The translations under genes and the position numbers were made by a program. Shown here piece after piece: positions 1 to 9,020 of a stretch of 31,719 nucleotides of DNA (position 1 is the first letter of the stretch; each line of letters begins with the position of its first letter). Source of the DNA: Candidatus Ulvibacter alkanivorans. Lineage in GTDB: Bacteria; Bacteroidota; Bacteroidia; Flavobacteriales; Flavobacteriaceae. The stretch is taken from NCBI RefSeq assembly GCF_003333325.1, contig NZ_QOLC01000003.1:1-31719 (forward strand), written 5' to 3'. Under the pieces are notes generated by a model. That model ran no database searches. It worked only from the letters and a program-made list of their open reading frames with translations, and was not told the origin of the DNA.

Positions 1-36
1 GCCTATCTTCAACTAAATCAATAAAATGAAAAAGCA

Positions 37-258
37 ATGAAAAATAAAAATGGAATAGTAGCAGCACTTGTTGGATTAGGCGTAGGAGCTTTAGCTTTTT
101 GGGGATACAAAAGAATGCCCGAAAACAAAAAAGACAAGTTAAAATCGAAATTTAACGATGCAGGTCGTAAGATCAAAGAAACCGCTCAAAATGTAGAATC
201 ATCTGTAAAAGAAAAGTTCGAAGGAGCCAAACATGATATAAATCAGGCGACCAACTAA
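37..258 (+). CDS. YtxH-like small membrane-anchored protein
   Basis: A 73-residue protein with one N-terminal hydrophobic, glycine-rich segment (about residues 6-24, GIVAALVGLGVGALAFWGY), followed by a strongly charged helical tail with repeated Lys/Glu and an amphipathic pattern (KSKFNDAGRKIKETAQNVES). This is the layout of the YtxH/'gas-vesicle-like' stress proteins: a membrane or glycine-zipper anchor plus a coiled-coil-prone tail. The biochemical role is unknown; family members are often induced by general stress. It is a stand-alone gene with its own terminator just downstream. The sequence TATCTTCA at positions 4-11 could be a weak -7 box, but the window starts too close to judge. Confidence 0.75.
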   Translation: MKNKNGIVAALVGLGVGALAFWGYKRMPENKKDKLKSKFNDAGRKIKETAQNVESSVKEKFEGAKHDINQATN

Positions 259-280
259 TCGCATCTTAAAACGAATAATG

Positions 281-305
281 ATCCCGCAATAGCGGGATTT
301 TTTTA
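281..305 (+). terminator. Rho-independent terminator
   Basis: A perfect 7-bp stem ATCCCGC/GCGGGAT with loop AATA is followed by a run of T. It lies 23 bases after the stop codon of the YtxH-like gene and separates it from the next transcription unit. Confidence 0.9.
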
Positions 306-320
306 TGCCCAATCCTCTTG

Positions 321-352
321 TTGCCCTAGATTTCTTTTTTGGTGTATATTTG
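321..352 (+). promoter_or_regulatory. Flavobacterial promoter (TTG-N21-TATATTTG)
   Basis: TTG at 321-323 and TATATTTG at 345-352 match the flavobacterial consensus TTG-N17-23-TAnnTTTG. The -7 box ends 18 bases before the ATG at 371, which leaves a short leader. It lies directly after the terminator at 281-305, as expected for a new transcription unit. Confidence 0.6.
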
Positions 353-370
353 GGTAAACACTAACCAACA

Positions 371-3300
371 ATGAAAAAACACCTTTCCGTTTCCATCCTT
401 TTCTTATTTGTTTTATCGGCAGTTGCACAACAAGCCGATGCGTATTTACAACCGCTAAAATATCGAAATATTGGACCATTTCGTGGCGGCCGTTCGGTAA
501 CTGCTAGTGGTGTAATTGGTGACCCCCTCACCTACTACATGGGGACCACCGGCGGCGGACTTTGGAAGACCGATGATGCGGGACAACGTTGGTATAATAT
601 ATCCGATGGTTATTTTGAAACAGGCTCTGTAGGTGCTGTGGCAGTTTCTGAAGCAAATCCCAACATCGTGTATTGTGGAATGGGAGAACACGCGGTGCGT
701 GGCGTAATGACCTCGTATGGCGACGGCGTGTATAAATCGACCGATGCCGGGAAAACCTGGAAAAAGATGGGGCTTGAAAAAACCCAACAGATCGCACGAA
801 TTGTAATTCATCCCGATAACCCGGATATAGTTTACGTGGCTGCCCAAGGAGCCTTGCACGGACCTACCAAAGAGCGCGGCGTATATCGCTCTTACGATGG
901 TGGAGAAACTTGGGAAAAGGTCTTATATGTAAACGACATGACCGGCAGTACCGAACTGTCTATGGACATGAATAATCCAAATGTGCTATATACGGCCATG
1001 TGGCACCACCAACGAATGCCATGGATGGTGTTAAGTGGTGGTGAAGGCAGCGGACTCTATAAATCGGTAGACGGAGGTGATACTTGGAATCAAATACACC
1101 AAGGCTTACCGGAAGAAAAAGGAAAAATGGCCATTGCCGTGTGTCGATCCAATTCAGATAAAGTATATGCATTGATCGAAAGCGATACCCAGTTGGATAA
1201 GAGCGGACTTTTCGTTTCTAACGACGCCGGTGAGAACTGGACCAAAGTGAGTGGCGATAACCGACTCACCCAGCGTGCGTGGTATTATACCGAAGTGTTC
1301 CCGGATCCTAATAACGATAATGTAGTCTATGTATTGAGCGCACCTAACTTACGTTCTATAGACGGTGGAAGGACTTGGGAAACGCTGTCTGGAACTCATG
1401 GCGATTACCACGACTTGTGGATCAATCCGGACAATTCAGACAATATGGTGATCGCCAACGACGGTGGTGCGGCAATTTCGTTCAACTATGGCGAAACTTG
1501 GTCGACCCAAGATAATATGCCTACTGCACAGTTCTACCGAATTAATACCGACAACCTCTTTCCTTACAATATATATGGTGGGCAGCAAGACAATACTTCT
1601 GTAAAAATTGCGAGTCTGTCGTTAGGGCGTGGAAGTATAAACCAACAAGATTGGACGTATGCAGCAGGAGGCGAAAGTGCATTTTTAGCCTTCGATCCTG
1701 ACAACCCAAAATATGTGCTCGGCGGAAGCTACTTAGGGACTATTGAAGCTTTGGACATGGAATCGAAAGCAAGCACGAATATCATGGCAGCACCAATTCA
1801 GTACTTGGGAAGAGAAGCCCGAAATATGAAGTATTTGTATAATTGGAATGCACCTATTATTTGGTCACAACATGAACCGGGAACATTTTATCACGCAGCG
1901 CAATTAGTTTTAAAGACAACCGATATGGGTGTAACTTGGGAAGAGTTCTCACCCGATCTTACGCGTAACCTCGACGACAAGCAAGGGAAAGGCGGTGGTC
2001 CCTATACCAATGAAGCCGTAGGTGCCGAAAATTACGGAACCATTAGTTATTTAGTGGAATCCCCTCATGAAAAAGGAGTGTTTTACACAGGAAGTGATGA
2101 CGGATTCGTACATATCACTAGAAACAATGGCGAAAGTTGGGAGAACATAACACCAAAAGGATTAGGGGAAACCTTGGTCAATGCAATTGACATCTCACCT
2201 TCCGAGCCGGGCACCGCATATATCGCTACTTCCCGCTATAAGTTTAACGATTACACCCCTGCCCTATTCAAAACTACCAACTACGGAAAGACCTGGACCG
2301 CTATTAGTGATGGTATTCCTTATGGTGCTTTTACACGTGTGGTTCGTGAGGACCCGGCCGATAAGAATGTGCTCTATGCAGGAACCGAAACGGGGATCTA
2401 TATTTCCTACGATCGCGGTACACATTGGGAACCCTTACAACTAAATTTACCGGTTACGCCTATCACCGATCTAAAAGTACATCAAGGTGATTTGGTCGTT
2501 GCTACTTCGGGGCGTTCCTTTTGGATATTAGACGATTTGGCGATGGTTCGACAGTTCTCCAAGAAAAAGAATACACTGCAACTGTTTTCTCCAGAGCCTG
2601 CAATGATTAGCAATTGGTACAGCCAGTTGAGTGGTAACACCGATGGTTTTGATGGTACCGATGCGTTCGAAGGCGTGAATCCGGCCAGTGGCTTGGTGTT
2701 GTATTATAATCTTTCAGACAACATTGAAGACACACCCGTGACACTTACGATAAAAGATGCCCAAGGCGATATGATTAGGACGTTTTCTTCGGAAAAAGAT
2801 CCTAAAGATGCCGGATATGACGGTGGACCACCAACAGTGCCTACGCTTTCTGCCAATGAAGGACTAAACCGTTTTGTATGGGATATGCGTCATCCTATTA
2901 TGCCGGGCATACCCAATGTATATATCGAAGCCAGTTTCCGCGGTCATGTGGTTCCACCGGGAACGTATACGCTCGAACTAAAGCACGGTAATGAAACTGT
3001 AACTACTTCCACAGAAATAATTCCGAATCCGTTACTTAAGGTTTCAGCTTCAGAATATGCAGCCTATGATGCGTTTATGAAGCCTTTAGAGAAAAACGTA
3101 ACCGAAATGCACACCAAGGTCAATTCATTAAAAAATGCACAAAAAGATTTGACCGAGATCGTGGCTACCTTAGAAAAGCAAGGCGATGCTTCTTCTTTGG
3201 TTTCCGAAGGAAAACTATTACTGAATCAACTAGAAGCATGGGACGAAAAAATGGTACAACGTAAATCGCAGGCCTACGACGACGTAGAAAATTTTGAGAA

Positions 3301-3508
3301 TAAGTTTACTGCCGAATACTTGTTTTTATTAAACCATGCCGAGAGTAGTATTCCAAAGATCACACAATCGAATAAAGACCGTAGAGACGAGTTGAACGCA
3401 CAGTGGATTGTGCTAAAAGCTGAAGCGAACGAATTAATTAATGTTGCGATCCCGAATTACAATAAAAAACTGTGGGAAGCGGGCATAGGGGCCATTCGCC
3501 TCGAATGA
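371..3508 (+). CDS. Secreted Asp-box beta-propeller protein (sortilin/VPS10-like)
   Basis: A 1045-residue protein with a signal peptide (residues 1 to about 20, ending VLSAVAQ) and no retained membrane segment, so it is exported to the periplasm, surface or medium. About eleven Asp-box motifs (S/T-x-D-x-G-x-T-W type) are visible, for example [45 protein letters not shown] and KTTNYGKTW. They sit at turns of beta-propeller blades, and their number and spacing fit two propellers over about residues 25-720. A beta-sandwich-like part (about 780-900, with [13 protein letters not shown]) and a helical tail follow. This is the VPS10/sortilin-like 'glycosyl hydrolase BNR' type common in Bacteroidota. 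The ligand or substrate is unknown and no catalytic residues can be named. The C-terminus (...GIGAIRLE) lacks a recognisable type IX sorting domain. A full-length paralogue lies at 25203-28292. Confidence 0.9.
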   Translation: MKKHLSVSILFLFVLSAVAQQADAYLQPLKYRNIGPFRGGRSVTASGVIGDPLTYYMGTTGGGLWKTDDAGQRWYNISDGYFETGSVGAVAVSEANPNIVYCGMGEHAVRGVMTSYGDGVYKSTDAGKTWKKMGLEKTQQIARIVIHPDNPDIVYVAAQGALHGPTKERGVYRSYDGGETWEKVLYVNDMTGSTELSMDMNNPNVLYTAMWHHQRMPWMVLSGGEGSGLYKSVDGGDTWNQIHQGLPEEKGKMAIAVCRSNSDKVYALIESDTQLDKSGLFVSNDAGENWTKVSGDNRLTQRAWYYTEVFPDPNNDNVVYVLSAPNLRSIDGGRTWETLSGTHGDYHDLWINPDNSDNMVIANDGGAAISFNYGETWSTQDNMPTAQFYRINTDNLFPYNIYGGQQDNTSVKIASLSLGRGSINQQDWTYAAGGESAFLAFDPDNPKYVLGGSYLGTIEALDMESKASTNIMAAPIQYLGREARNMKYLYNWNAPIIWSQHEPGTFYHAAQLVLKTTDMGVTWEEFSPDLTRNLDDKQGKGGGPYTNEAVGAENYGTISYLVESPHEKGVFYTGSDDGFVHITRNNGESWENITPKGLGETLVNAIDISPSEPGTAYIATSRYKFNDYTPALFKTTNYGKTWTAISDGIPYGAFTRVVREDPADKNVLYAGTETGIYISYDRGTHWEPLQLNLPVTPITDLKVHQGDLVVATSGRSFWILDDLAMVRQFSKKKNTLQLFSPEPAMISNWYSQLSGNTDGFDGTDAFEGVNPASGLVLYYNLSDNIEDTPVTLTIKDAQGDMIRTFSSEKDPKDAGYDGGPPTVPTLSANEGLNRFVWDMRHPIMPGIPNVYIEASFRGHVVPPGTYTLELKHGNETVTTSTEIIPNPLLKVSASEYAAYDAFMKPLEKNVTEMHTKVNSLKNAQKDLTEIVATLEKQGDASSLVSEGKLLLNQLEAWDEKMVQRKSQAYDDVENFENKFTAEYLFLLNHAESSIPKITQSNKDRRDELNAQWIVLKAEANELINVAIPNYNKKLWEAGIGAIRLE

Positions 3509-3514
3509 TGCCTT

Positions 3515-4103
3515 GTCATTCAGAGCACAACACCTTTGTCATTCAGAGCGCAGCTCAGCATCTCCTTGTCATTCAGAGCGAAGCGAAGAATCTCTTGTCA
3601 TTAAGAGCGAAGCGAAGAATCTATTCTAAAGATCTCTCACACCTGTTCGGGATGACATTTGACTGTCATTAAAAGCGGAGAATCTTACTGTGAGATTCCT
3701 CAATCGTTGCCCTCTTTCGGAATGACATATGATAGTCATTCAGAGCACAACACCTTTGTCATTCAGAGCGAAGCGAAGAATCTCTCGTCATTCAGAGCGA
3801 AGCTCAGCATCTTTTCTAAAGATCTCTCACACCCGTTCGAGATGACACACGACTGTCATTAAAAGCGAAGAATCTTACAGTGAGATTCCTCAGTCGTTAC
3901 ACTCTTTCGGAATGACATATGATAATCATTCAGAGTGCAGCTCAGCATCTCCTTGTCATTCAGAGCGAAGCTCAGCATCTTTTCTAAAGATCTCTCACAT
4001 CCGTTCGAGATGACACACGACTGTCATTCAGAGCGAAGCTCAGCAACTTATTGTGAGATTCCTCAATCGTTGCCCTCTTTCGGAATGACATACGATAGTC
4101 ATT
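3515..4103. repeat. Modular inverted-repeat (hairpin) array, three higher-order units
   Basis: The array is built from a forward arm (core GTCATTCAGAGCGAAGC, ending GAATCT or CAGCATCT) and inverse arms ending GGAATGACA or CGAGATGACA. Forward arms begin at 3515, 3538, 3568, 3597, 3665, 3735, 3758, 3787, 3855, 3925 (degenerate), 3955, 4023 and 4098 (truncated). Inverse arms end at 3657, 3727, 3847, 3917, 4015 and 4090. They pair into six predicted hairpins: 3596-3657, 3664-3727, 3786-3847, 3854-3917, 3954-4015 and 4022-4090. At a larger scale there are three tandem units (3515-3734, 3735-3924, 3925-4097), each ending in the same ATGACATATGATA or ATGACATACGATA. Open frames across it read out the repeat (peptides such as FRAKLSIFSKDLSH) and are not genes. 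No transposase is present. I recognise the core as a repeat type seen in many Bacteroidota genomes. Confidence 0.9.
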
Positions 4104-4178
4104 CAAATTTCGATATATAATTTTATTGTCAGAACTTTTGTTTTTTCCTACATTGGTCGTCAAACTAACCACTTCATT

Positions 4179-4787
4179 ATGAAATACAGTATCATTGTAT
4201 TGCTATTTGTATGCACTACTTCGCTATTCGGTCAAAAAGAATCGATCGAGATCACAGACGAAACATCAAGAAACCACCTATTCTTATATGCTACAAACAC
4301 TAGCGAGGTCGATCTGGATGTAACCATGACCGTAGAAGGAAGCGGTTTTCGTCAAAGTACACGCAAACCTAGGGCTTATCGAGTACCTGCTGCATCTAAA
4401 GTACAAATAATGAGTTTGGTTGTGGAGCGTGGAAAGACAGCTCGGTATACCTACGAACTTGAGGTAACCGACAGTTTATCGAGACGCGCACTTCGGAAGC
4501 CTGCTACTGCTGTAAAAATTGATCCGAAGAAACCAATATTATTGTATCTCACCAACAACTGCACTACTTGCGAACAAATGATACAGGCACTGGACAGTAG
4601 TTATTATAATTATAGAACGCTCGTATTAGAGGAGAAGCCGGAAATCAAAGAAACCTTAGTCAAGGTCTTTGCTAAAACGGTAACACCATACGACAGCATC
4701 ACCAACCCTATAATCAACTTGGGAGGCAAATTGTACTCAGAAATTGGAAGCTACGACGAGCTACTGGCGAAGTTAAACGAGCAGTAA
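4179..4787 (+). CDS. Secreted protein with glutaredoxin-like C-terminal domain
   Basis: A 202-residue protein. Residues 1-19 form a signal peptide (ending SLFGQ). Residues about 20-112 are beta-rich with no motif I can name. Residues 117-200 look like a glutaredoxin/thioredoxin fold: a strand (PILLYLTNN), a CTTC motif at C128-C131, a helix, a short linker, then a strand preceded by the expected cis-proline position (N176-P177), and a glycine pair with a final helix (SYDELLAKL). The likely site of action is the periplasm, with thiol-disulfide exchange or a redox-sensing role. The partner is unknown. The gene is monocistronic and its stop lies one base from the stop of the convergent helicase gene. 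A weak promoter may be present (TTG 4126-4128 and TACATTGG 4149-4156). The C-terminal fold is an inference from motif order. Confidence 0.7.
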   Translation: MKYSIIVLLFVCTTSLFGQKESIEITDETSRNHLFLYATNTSEVDLDVTMTVEGSGFRQSTRKPRAYRVPAASKVQIMSLVVERGKTARYTYELEVTDSLSRRALRKPATAVKIDPKKPILLYLTNNCTTCEQMIQALDSSYYNYRTLVLEEKPEIKETLVKVFAKTVTPYDSITNPIINLGGKLYSEIGSYDELLAKLNEQ

Positions 4788-4788
4788 A

Positions 4789-6351
4789 TTATTCTTCTAC
4801 CGGAGGATGTCCGTGTACCGTTTCGTAGATACTATCAAAATTCTCCCGTAAATAACTTCTAAGTTTAAGTCGGTAATCGTCTTTAAGCCATGAAACGAAG
4901 TTGTGGGTGCTCTTACTAATACACTTAGTGTATTTGTCGATACGATGATCGATATCGTCTCCCAGTTCTTTAGCTAATATGAGTGCATCGAATACATCTT
5001 CACTGTTCTCAATACAGATCTTGGCGTGTTGTGCGATCGACTGTTCAAGTATCACCTTGGTCGAATCGCCATTCTTAACAGATTGCGTATAGGCCTTTCT
5101 AATATCGAAGTAGACTTCTTCAGAATTAGCGAATTGTTTCCGTAATTCATCCGGCATTTCGTAGCGAAAATTACTTTCTATTTCTTCATCATCAACCAAG
5201 TGATCCATATAGAATCCGGGCGATTTAAAGATACGATGCCAGTCTAAATCCTCACCCCAAGGTCCAAAACGGTGAAAATTGTTTCCGAGGTCGATCACAT
5301 TAAATGAATCCTTGTTAGGCAGTACACGTGATCCTCTACCAATCATTTGATAATATAAGGTCAGCGATCGTGTAGCCCGGTTAAGGATGATATTTTCTAC
5401 TGTAGGCTCATCGAAGCCGGTGGTTAAGATACTTACCGAGGTCAAGATTGCATCTGGAGTCTCTCTAAACCATTTCAAAATGGCCTTTCGTTGTTTTTTG
5501 GTAGCCGTGTTGTCTAGGTGCATGATGGGATATCCCTCTCTTCGGAAGGTATCGTAGACGTATAAAGAGGTATTGATCCCATTGTTGAAGATCAAAGTCT
5601 TTTTCCCTTTACATCGCTCCTCGTACGCCTGAAGCAATCTGCTTAACATATCGGCACCGGTGTATAGATCATCGGAGGACTGTACGGTATAATCACCATT
5701 AGAACCAACTACCAAAGACGTGAGCCCTACGTTATACGAATAGGGTATAGCACGTGCAAGGAATCCATTTTCGATAAGATCTGGAATGCTCTCCCCTACA
5801 ATTAGTTCGTCGTAATTATCCTTCATGGGCAATTCAATATTCGAACTTAAAGGAGTGGCGGTCACGCCTAGAATAAATGATTTCTCAAAAAATTTGAAAA
5901 GCTTGGTAAAGGAGTTGTAATGCGCCTCATCAATAATGACAAGACCAACATCGGATATATCTAATTTATTATCGCGCAGTCGATTGTTCAGTGTTTCTAC
6001 CATGGCCACAAAACAACTGTAGTCAGCTTGATCGTCTAAATTGGCCTTACTACTTACTATTTTGTTTACGACCCCAAATTCGGTAAGCATGGAAGCCGTT
6101 TGTTTGCACAATTCGATACGGTGGGTCATCACCAATACTTTCTTATTGTGATGCTTAAGGTATTGACGAACGATTTCAGAAAAAATTACCGTCTTTCCAC
6201 CACCTGTTGGCAATTGATATAATAGGTGATAGTCTTCTGGTGCATCTTCAAAACTTTTAAAGATCTTGTTTATAGCTCCCTTTTGGTAACTATACAGGTC
6301 TTTATCGGTTTGTCTTTCTTGTAAAGCAAGTTCTTTTGCGGAAGTACTCAT
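4789..6351 (-). CDS. SF2 DEAH-box helicase (RadD/type III Res-like)
   Basis: A 520-residue cytoplasmic ATP-dependent helicase or translocase of superfamily 2. Motifs in order: Q-like region SYQKGAINKI (21-30), Walker A PTGGGKT (48-54), motif Ia VLVMTHRIEL, Walker B DEAH (141-144), motif III TAT (164-166), motif IV/V region ILTTGFDEPTVENI and motif VI QMIGRGSR (335-342). The helicase core ends near residue 360, and the last 150 residues are helical and charged, with no zinc-finger cysteines. The architecture resembles E. coli RadD (YejH) and Res-domain helicases, so a role in DNA repair or nucleoprotein remodelling is likely. It stands alone, with no methylase or nuclease nearby, so it is unlikely to be part of a restriction system. 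Confidence 0.87.
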   Translation of the reverse strand: MSTSAKELALQERQTDKDLYSYQKGAINKIFKSFEDAPEDYHLLYQLPTGGGKTVIFSEIVRQYLKHHNKKVLVMTHRIELCKQTASMLTEFGVVNKIVSSKANLDDQADYSCFVAMVETLNNRLRDNKLDISDVGLVIIDEAHYNSFTKLFKFFEKSFILGVTATPLSSNIELPMKDNYDELIVGESIPDLIENGFLARAIPYSYNVGLTSLVVGSNGDYTVQSSDDLYTGADMLSRLLQAYEERCKGKKTLIFNNGINTSLYVYDTFRREGYPIMHLDNTATKKQRKAILKWFRETPDAILTSVSILTTGFDEPTVENIILNRATRSLTLYYQMIGRGSRVLPNKDSFNVIDLGNNFHRFGPWGEDLDWHRIFKSPGFYMDHLVDDEEIESNFRYEMPDELRKQFANSEEVYFDIRKAYTQSVKNGDSTKVILEQSIAQHAKICIENSEDVFDALILAKELGDDIDHRIDKYTKCISKSTHNFVSWLKDDYRLKLRSYLRENFDSIYETVHGHPPVEE

Positions 6352-6384
6352 AAATCGTCGCGGCTGTTTTTTTCAAATTGACTG

Positions 6385-6416
6385 CAAAAATACCGCCAAT
6401 TGACAGTTTATGGCAA
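6385..6416 (-). promoter_or_regulatory. Promoter of the DEAH helicase (TTG-N21-TATTTTTG)
   Basis: On the minus strand, TTG (6416-6414) and TATTTTTG (6392-6385) are 21 bases apart, matching TTG-N17-23-TAnnTTTG. The -7 box lies 33 bases upstream of the ATG at 6351. Confidence 0.55.
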
Positions 6417-6466
6417 ATTATTTCAGAAAAATCCTCAAAAAAATTTAAATCGGTGAAAAATCGGGC

Positions 6467-7078
6467 TTAAACGAGACTAAAAATCGCGATTGCGTATAGA
6501 TAGAATCGTGCAAATCGCAACGTACCGAACAATAAGAAGTTTCTAAAACTGTAGTTTATGGTTCCTGCCGCCATACTCGTCATGGAGAATGGTATGGGTA
6601 ATAACGCACCTACAATGATCATAAAACCGCCCCACTTGCGAATGTTTCGCAGGTGTTTTTTCATCTTCACTTCTACATAATTGAAGACAGCCGGAATGCT
6701 TAATATCCATTTCCCGATAAAATACGACACTATACCACCGGCATACGACAGTACAGCCAAAAGTGACAAATAGACAATCGGGTTTACGGTCTTATCTGCC
6801 CATGCGATAAAAATTTCCGGCGGAATTAGCCCTAATAAAGATTCCGAAGCAAAAAAGACAGACAGTATCTTTATAGGTGCATAAGTGTTTGTAATATGTG
6901 TAAATAAGGCTGTAAAGTCAACCACATAGCGGTCTAGCAAAAAGATAGCCAGTACAAAAAACAAAATTGTTGGAAGTGCTTTTTTTAAGCTTTTCCCTAC
7001 AAATGAATAAAAGCCGGTATAGCTATAGTATTTGTGGATTCGTTTAAATCTATTCTCTTTTTTATTCTCAATTTTCAT
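6467..7078 (-). CDS. DedA/VTT-domain inner-membrane protein
   Basis: A 203-residue polytopic membrane protein. After a basic cytoplasmic N-terminus (1-34) come hydrophobic segments at about 35-58, 70-90, 100-125, 150-172 and 182-203. The VTT/SNARE-associated (DedA) signature is visible: an acidic residue before LLGLIPPEIF (E79, E88), then SYFIGKW, then the re-entrant segment GALLPIPFSMTSMAAG (157-172) followed by conserved arginines (R188, R191). DedA proteins act in membrane homeostasis, with reported lipid scramblase or flippase activity (for example undecaprenyl-phosphate recycling by some members). The substrate of this one cannot be told. It is transcribed alone and is divergent from the small gene at 7211. 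Confidence 0.8.
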   Translation of the reverse strand: MKIENKKENRFKRIHKYYSYTGFYSFVGKSLKKALPTILFFVLAIFLLDRYVVDFTALFTHITNTYAPIKILSVFFASESLLGLIPPEIFIAWADKTVNPIVYLSLLAVLSYAGGIVSYFIGKWILSIPAVFNYVEVKMKKHLRNIRKWGGFMIIVGALLPIPFSMTSMAAGTINYSFRNFLLFGTLRFARFYLYAIAIFSLV

Positions 7079-7210
7079 ACGTCTCTAATACAGCAAATAG
7101 TTTACCAAAGTTGAACTACTATAAAATATTATAAAAATTTTATGAGCCTGCAAATATAATCCTTTAGATTGTAGTAAAATAAATTTTGTGAATTCTTTCT
7201 GAAATCACTA

Positions 7211-7516
7211 GTGAAGGATCAAATAAAAGACTTTATATATAACATTGGTACCGGAAGTTGTGATTATTGTTTGGGAGAGAAGCCTTCTACTGCAAGTGAT
7301 CATCCAACAAAAGCATTATTATCGCTAGCAACGCATAGGCAAACTTCGTATACTAATTTTATCGCCTTACAAAATGAACTAACTGCGGCCTATTCAGAAC
7401 TACGAGCTCGATTTGCACGCAATACATTTCAGAAAAAAATAACAGATTTAACTTCCGAAGAAATTGAAGCGACAAAAAAGGCATATCCTTTTCAATTATC
7501 AGAGATGGAATTTTAG
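7211..7516 (+). CDS. Small protein of unknown function, GTG start
   Basis: A 101-residue soluble protein without signal peptide or membrane segment. The only candidate start is GTG at 7211; the frame is open back to 7178 but contains no ATG. It carries a C-x-x-C pair (SCDYCLGEK, about residues 17-20) that could bind metal but has no partner cysteines later on. The rest is predicted helical with a charged C-terminal half (TDLTSEEIEATKKAYPF). I recognise no family. The reading frame looks protein-like and is flanked by a divergent membrane-protein gene and the secreted-protein cluster, but expression is unproven. Confidence 0.5.
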   Translation: MKDQIKDFIYNIGTGSCDYCLGEKPSTASDHPTKALLSLATHRQTSYTNFIALQNELTAAYSELRARFARNTFQKKITDLTSEEIEATKKAYPFQLSEMEF

Positions 7517-7700
7517 ATGCATAACGCTGTATATTATTCGAAATTTTTAAGTGTTTTACAATCAATAAATTGGCAGTTATTCCTACACGATTCTGACAAT
7601 TTTTTTCTCAAATGAGCACTTTTTCGATGAAATGCATTTTATAATCGACAAGATACAATCGCAACTCATTATTTAACAGCAACTTAGTTGATTTTTGTTA

Positions 7701-7708
7701 TATGTTTG
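7701..7708 (+). promoter_or_regulatory. -7 box TATGTTTG of the VGIGT-protein operon
   Basis: An exact TAnnTTTG match that overlaps an in-frame ATG (7702). This argues that transcription starts downstream and that translation begins at the ATG at 7729. No TTG is present at the usual -33 distance, so recognition may need an activator or an extended element. Confidence 0.45.
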
Positions 7709-7728
7709 TAGTCCCAAATGATTTGATT

Positions 7729-8361
7729 ATGAAAACCTACCCCCTACACAAACTTGTGCTTATTGTATTAATGTTTAGTACAAATAGCTATTTATTTTCA
7801 CAAGTTGGAATTGGTACCACAAATGCCAGAAAAACATTAGAAGTAGCCGGAGACATGCAAATATCCGGAGAATTTGAGATCGGTGTTTTAAATCCGTTAA
7901 AAGACGAAGACGAATCGACCTTCTTGATTCAGGATACCGATAATTCTATTAAATCGCTAGATGTAAGTAATCCCACCGGTGCAGCCTTAGGCTATATTCA
8001 AGAATATGTTATTGAGAATCCAGATCTAGATTGGGTACTAGACTTCGACACGCAGGTAGATGCCTCCGAATTTGTACTTATTACTATTTCAGCTTCATAC
8101 GATCGCGAGTTGGTTTTAAGTGATTCCGGAAATGCGCCGGAAAATGCTAGTCTTCCGTATACAGCTGCATTTATAAAAAATGGAACATGGCATATTATTG
8201 CCGATTATCCTGTGGCTGCTAATCGTGACACAAGCGCTATAGGAACTTGGACCATAAGTACTTTAATATTCTCTAAAGACCTATCGAAACAATTTGCAAC
8301 GGTAGAGATTCCCATGCTAAACAGTAGTACGGGAACCGCCATTGCCCCTATTATAGATTAA
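7729..8361 (+). CDS. Secreted VGIGT-type protein, paralogue 1 of 3
   Basis: A 210-residue protein from the ATG at 7729; the longer frame from 7702 starts inside the -7 box and would bury the signal peptide. The signal peptide runs over residues 1-24, and the mature protein begins QVGIGTTNARKTLEVAGD. This N-terminal motif is typical of flavobacterial surface, fibre-like and collagen-like proteins. A spacer ends with IKSLDV, then a beta-rich domain carries a D-x-D...EFVLITISASYD core, NGTWHIIADYP, FSKDLS and the terminal motif STGTA (200-204). It is the first gene of a tandem trio (gaps of 17 and 15 bases), so an operon is likely. The usual partner domain of longer relatives (endosialidase chaperone) is absent. 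Function unknown; a surface or matrix role is inferred. Confidence 0.8.
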   Translation: MKTYPLHKLVLIVLMFSTNSYLFSQVGIGTTNARKTLEVAGDMQISGEFEIGVLNPLKDEDESTFLIQDTDNSIKSLDVSNPTGAALGYIQEYVIENPDLDWVLDFDTQVDASEFVLITISASYDRELVLSDSGNAPENASLPYTAAFIKNGTWHIIADYPVAANRDTSAIGTWTISTLIFSKDLSKQFATVEIPMLNSSTGTAIAPIID

Positions 8362-8378
8362 TTAAATTTCAAGCCCCC

Positions 8379-9005
8379 ATGAAAAAAACACCACTACTAT
8401 TATGCATATGTGGTTCTATGCTCGCTTTTGGACAAGTGGGTATAGGCACAGTTACTCCGGAAGCCGATCTGCATATCGCAGGCGAGCTTTTGGTACAAGA
8501 CAACTTTAAAGCCGGAACTTTGGGAACGGTTGGATCCAGTGAAGAAAATTTTAAGTTGGTAACCCGCACCACCAATTCTACACCTGTAGGAGAGATTAAA
8601 GTATTAGATGTGAACTCACTCAGCGTTGCCCCCGTCAACGTTGTAAAATATCGATTTACCAATATTGCCGGTGATAATATGCGAGATGTAGATCTACAGT
8701 ACGCTACTTCCGATTACGTTGTTGGGGTTTCTAACTTTAGATATTTGGGTGATCCAATTAAGAAGATCCCAGTTGGAACAACAGCTACCATTGGTACGTT
8801 TGTGATTCGCGCTTTTGAAAGCGGTGGCAGCTGGCACCTCGAAATTCAAAATAGAGATCTCGATCTGCCTACCGGAGATACCGTAGAATACGAAGTTACC
8901 CTCTTGGTATACGACAAATCTTATTTTAGAAACCTACCTTCGATTAGTACCAACCTATCGGGTTCTAATACTGGAACCGCCTCCAGTGTTCCGAATTTAT
9001 ACTAA
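8379..9005 (+). CDS. Secreted VGIGT-type protein, paralogue 2 of 3
   Basis: A 208-residue protein with a signal peptide over residues 1-18 (ending LAFG) and a mature start QVGIGTVTPEADLHIAGE. A middle region ends EIKVLDV, and the C-terminal beta domain has the order seen in its neighbours: DVDLQYATSDYVVGVSNFRY, then a glycine/tryptophan turn GGSWHLEIQ, then LLVYDKSYF and the terminal NTGTA (197-201). It starts 17 bases after the stop of paralogue 1 and is surely co-transcribed. It lacks T9SS sorting domains and any catalytic motif. Of the three it keeps the clearest SDYxVxVxxF signature, which is shared with paralogue 3. Confidence 0.8.
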   Translation: MKKTPLLLCICGSMLAFGQVGIGTVTPEADLHIAGELLVQDNFKAGTLGTVGSSEENFKLVTRTTNSTPVGEIKVLDVNSLSVAPVNVVKYRFTNIAGDNMRDVDLQYATSDYVVGVSNFRYLGDPIKKIPVGTTATIGTFVIRAFESGGSWHLEIQNRDLDLPTGDTVEYEVTLLVYDKSYFRNLPSISTNLSGSNTGTASSVPNLY

Positions 9006-9020
9006 CCAAAGCATACTACC

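Noticed and set aside
3515..4103. A CRISPR array
   Set aside because: Repeats are not separated by unique spacers of constant length, arms occur in both orientations as hairpins, and no cas gene is present.
3472..4172. Several open frames of 60-67 codons through the repeat array on both strands
   Set aside because: They translate the repeat itself, with the same peptides (for example SIFSKDLSH) recurring at each unit, and they lack start context.
4789..6351. The DEAH helicase as part of a restriction or defence system
   Set aside because: Neighbours are a secreted protein and a DedA protein; no methylase, nuclease or other defence gene is nearby.
7517..7615. A 32-codon frame starting with ATG immediately after, and in frame with, the TAG of the gene at 7211-7516
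   Set aside because: Low-complexity aromatic and polar composition, no signal or motif; stop-codon readthrough cannot be supported from sequence alone.
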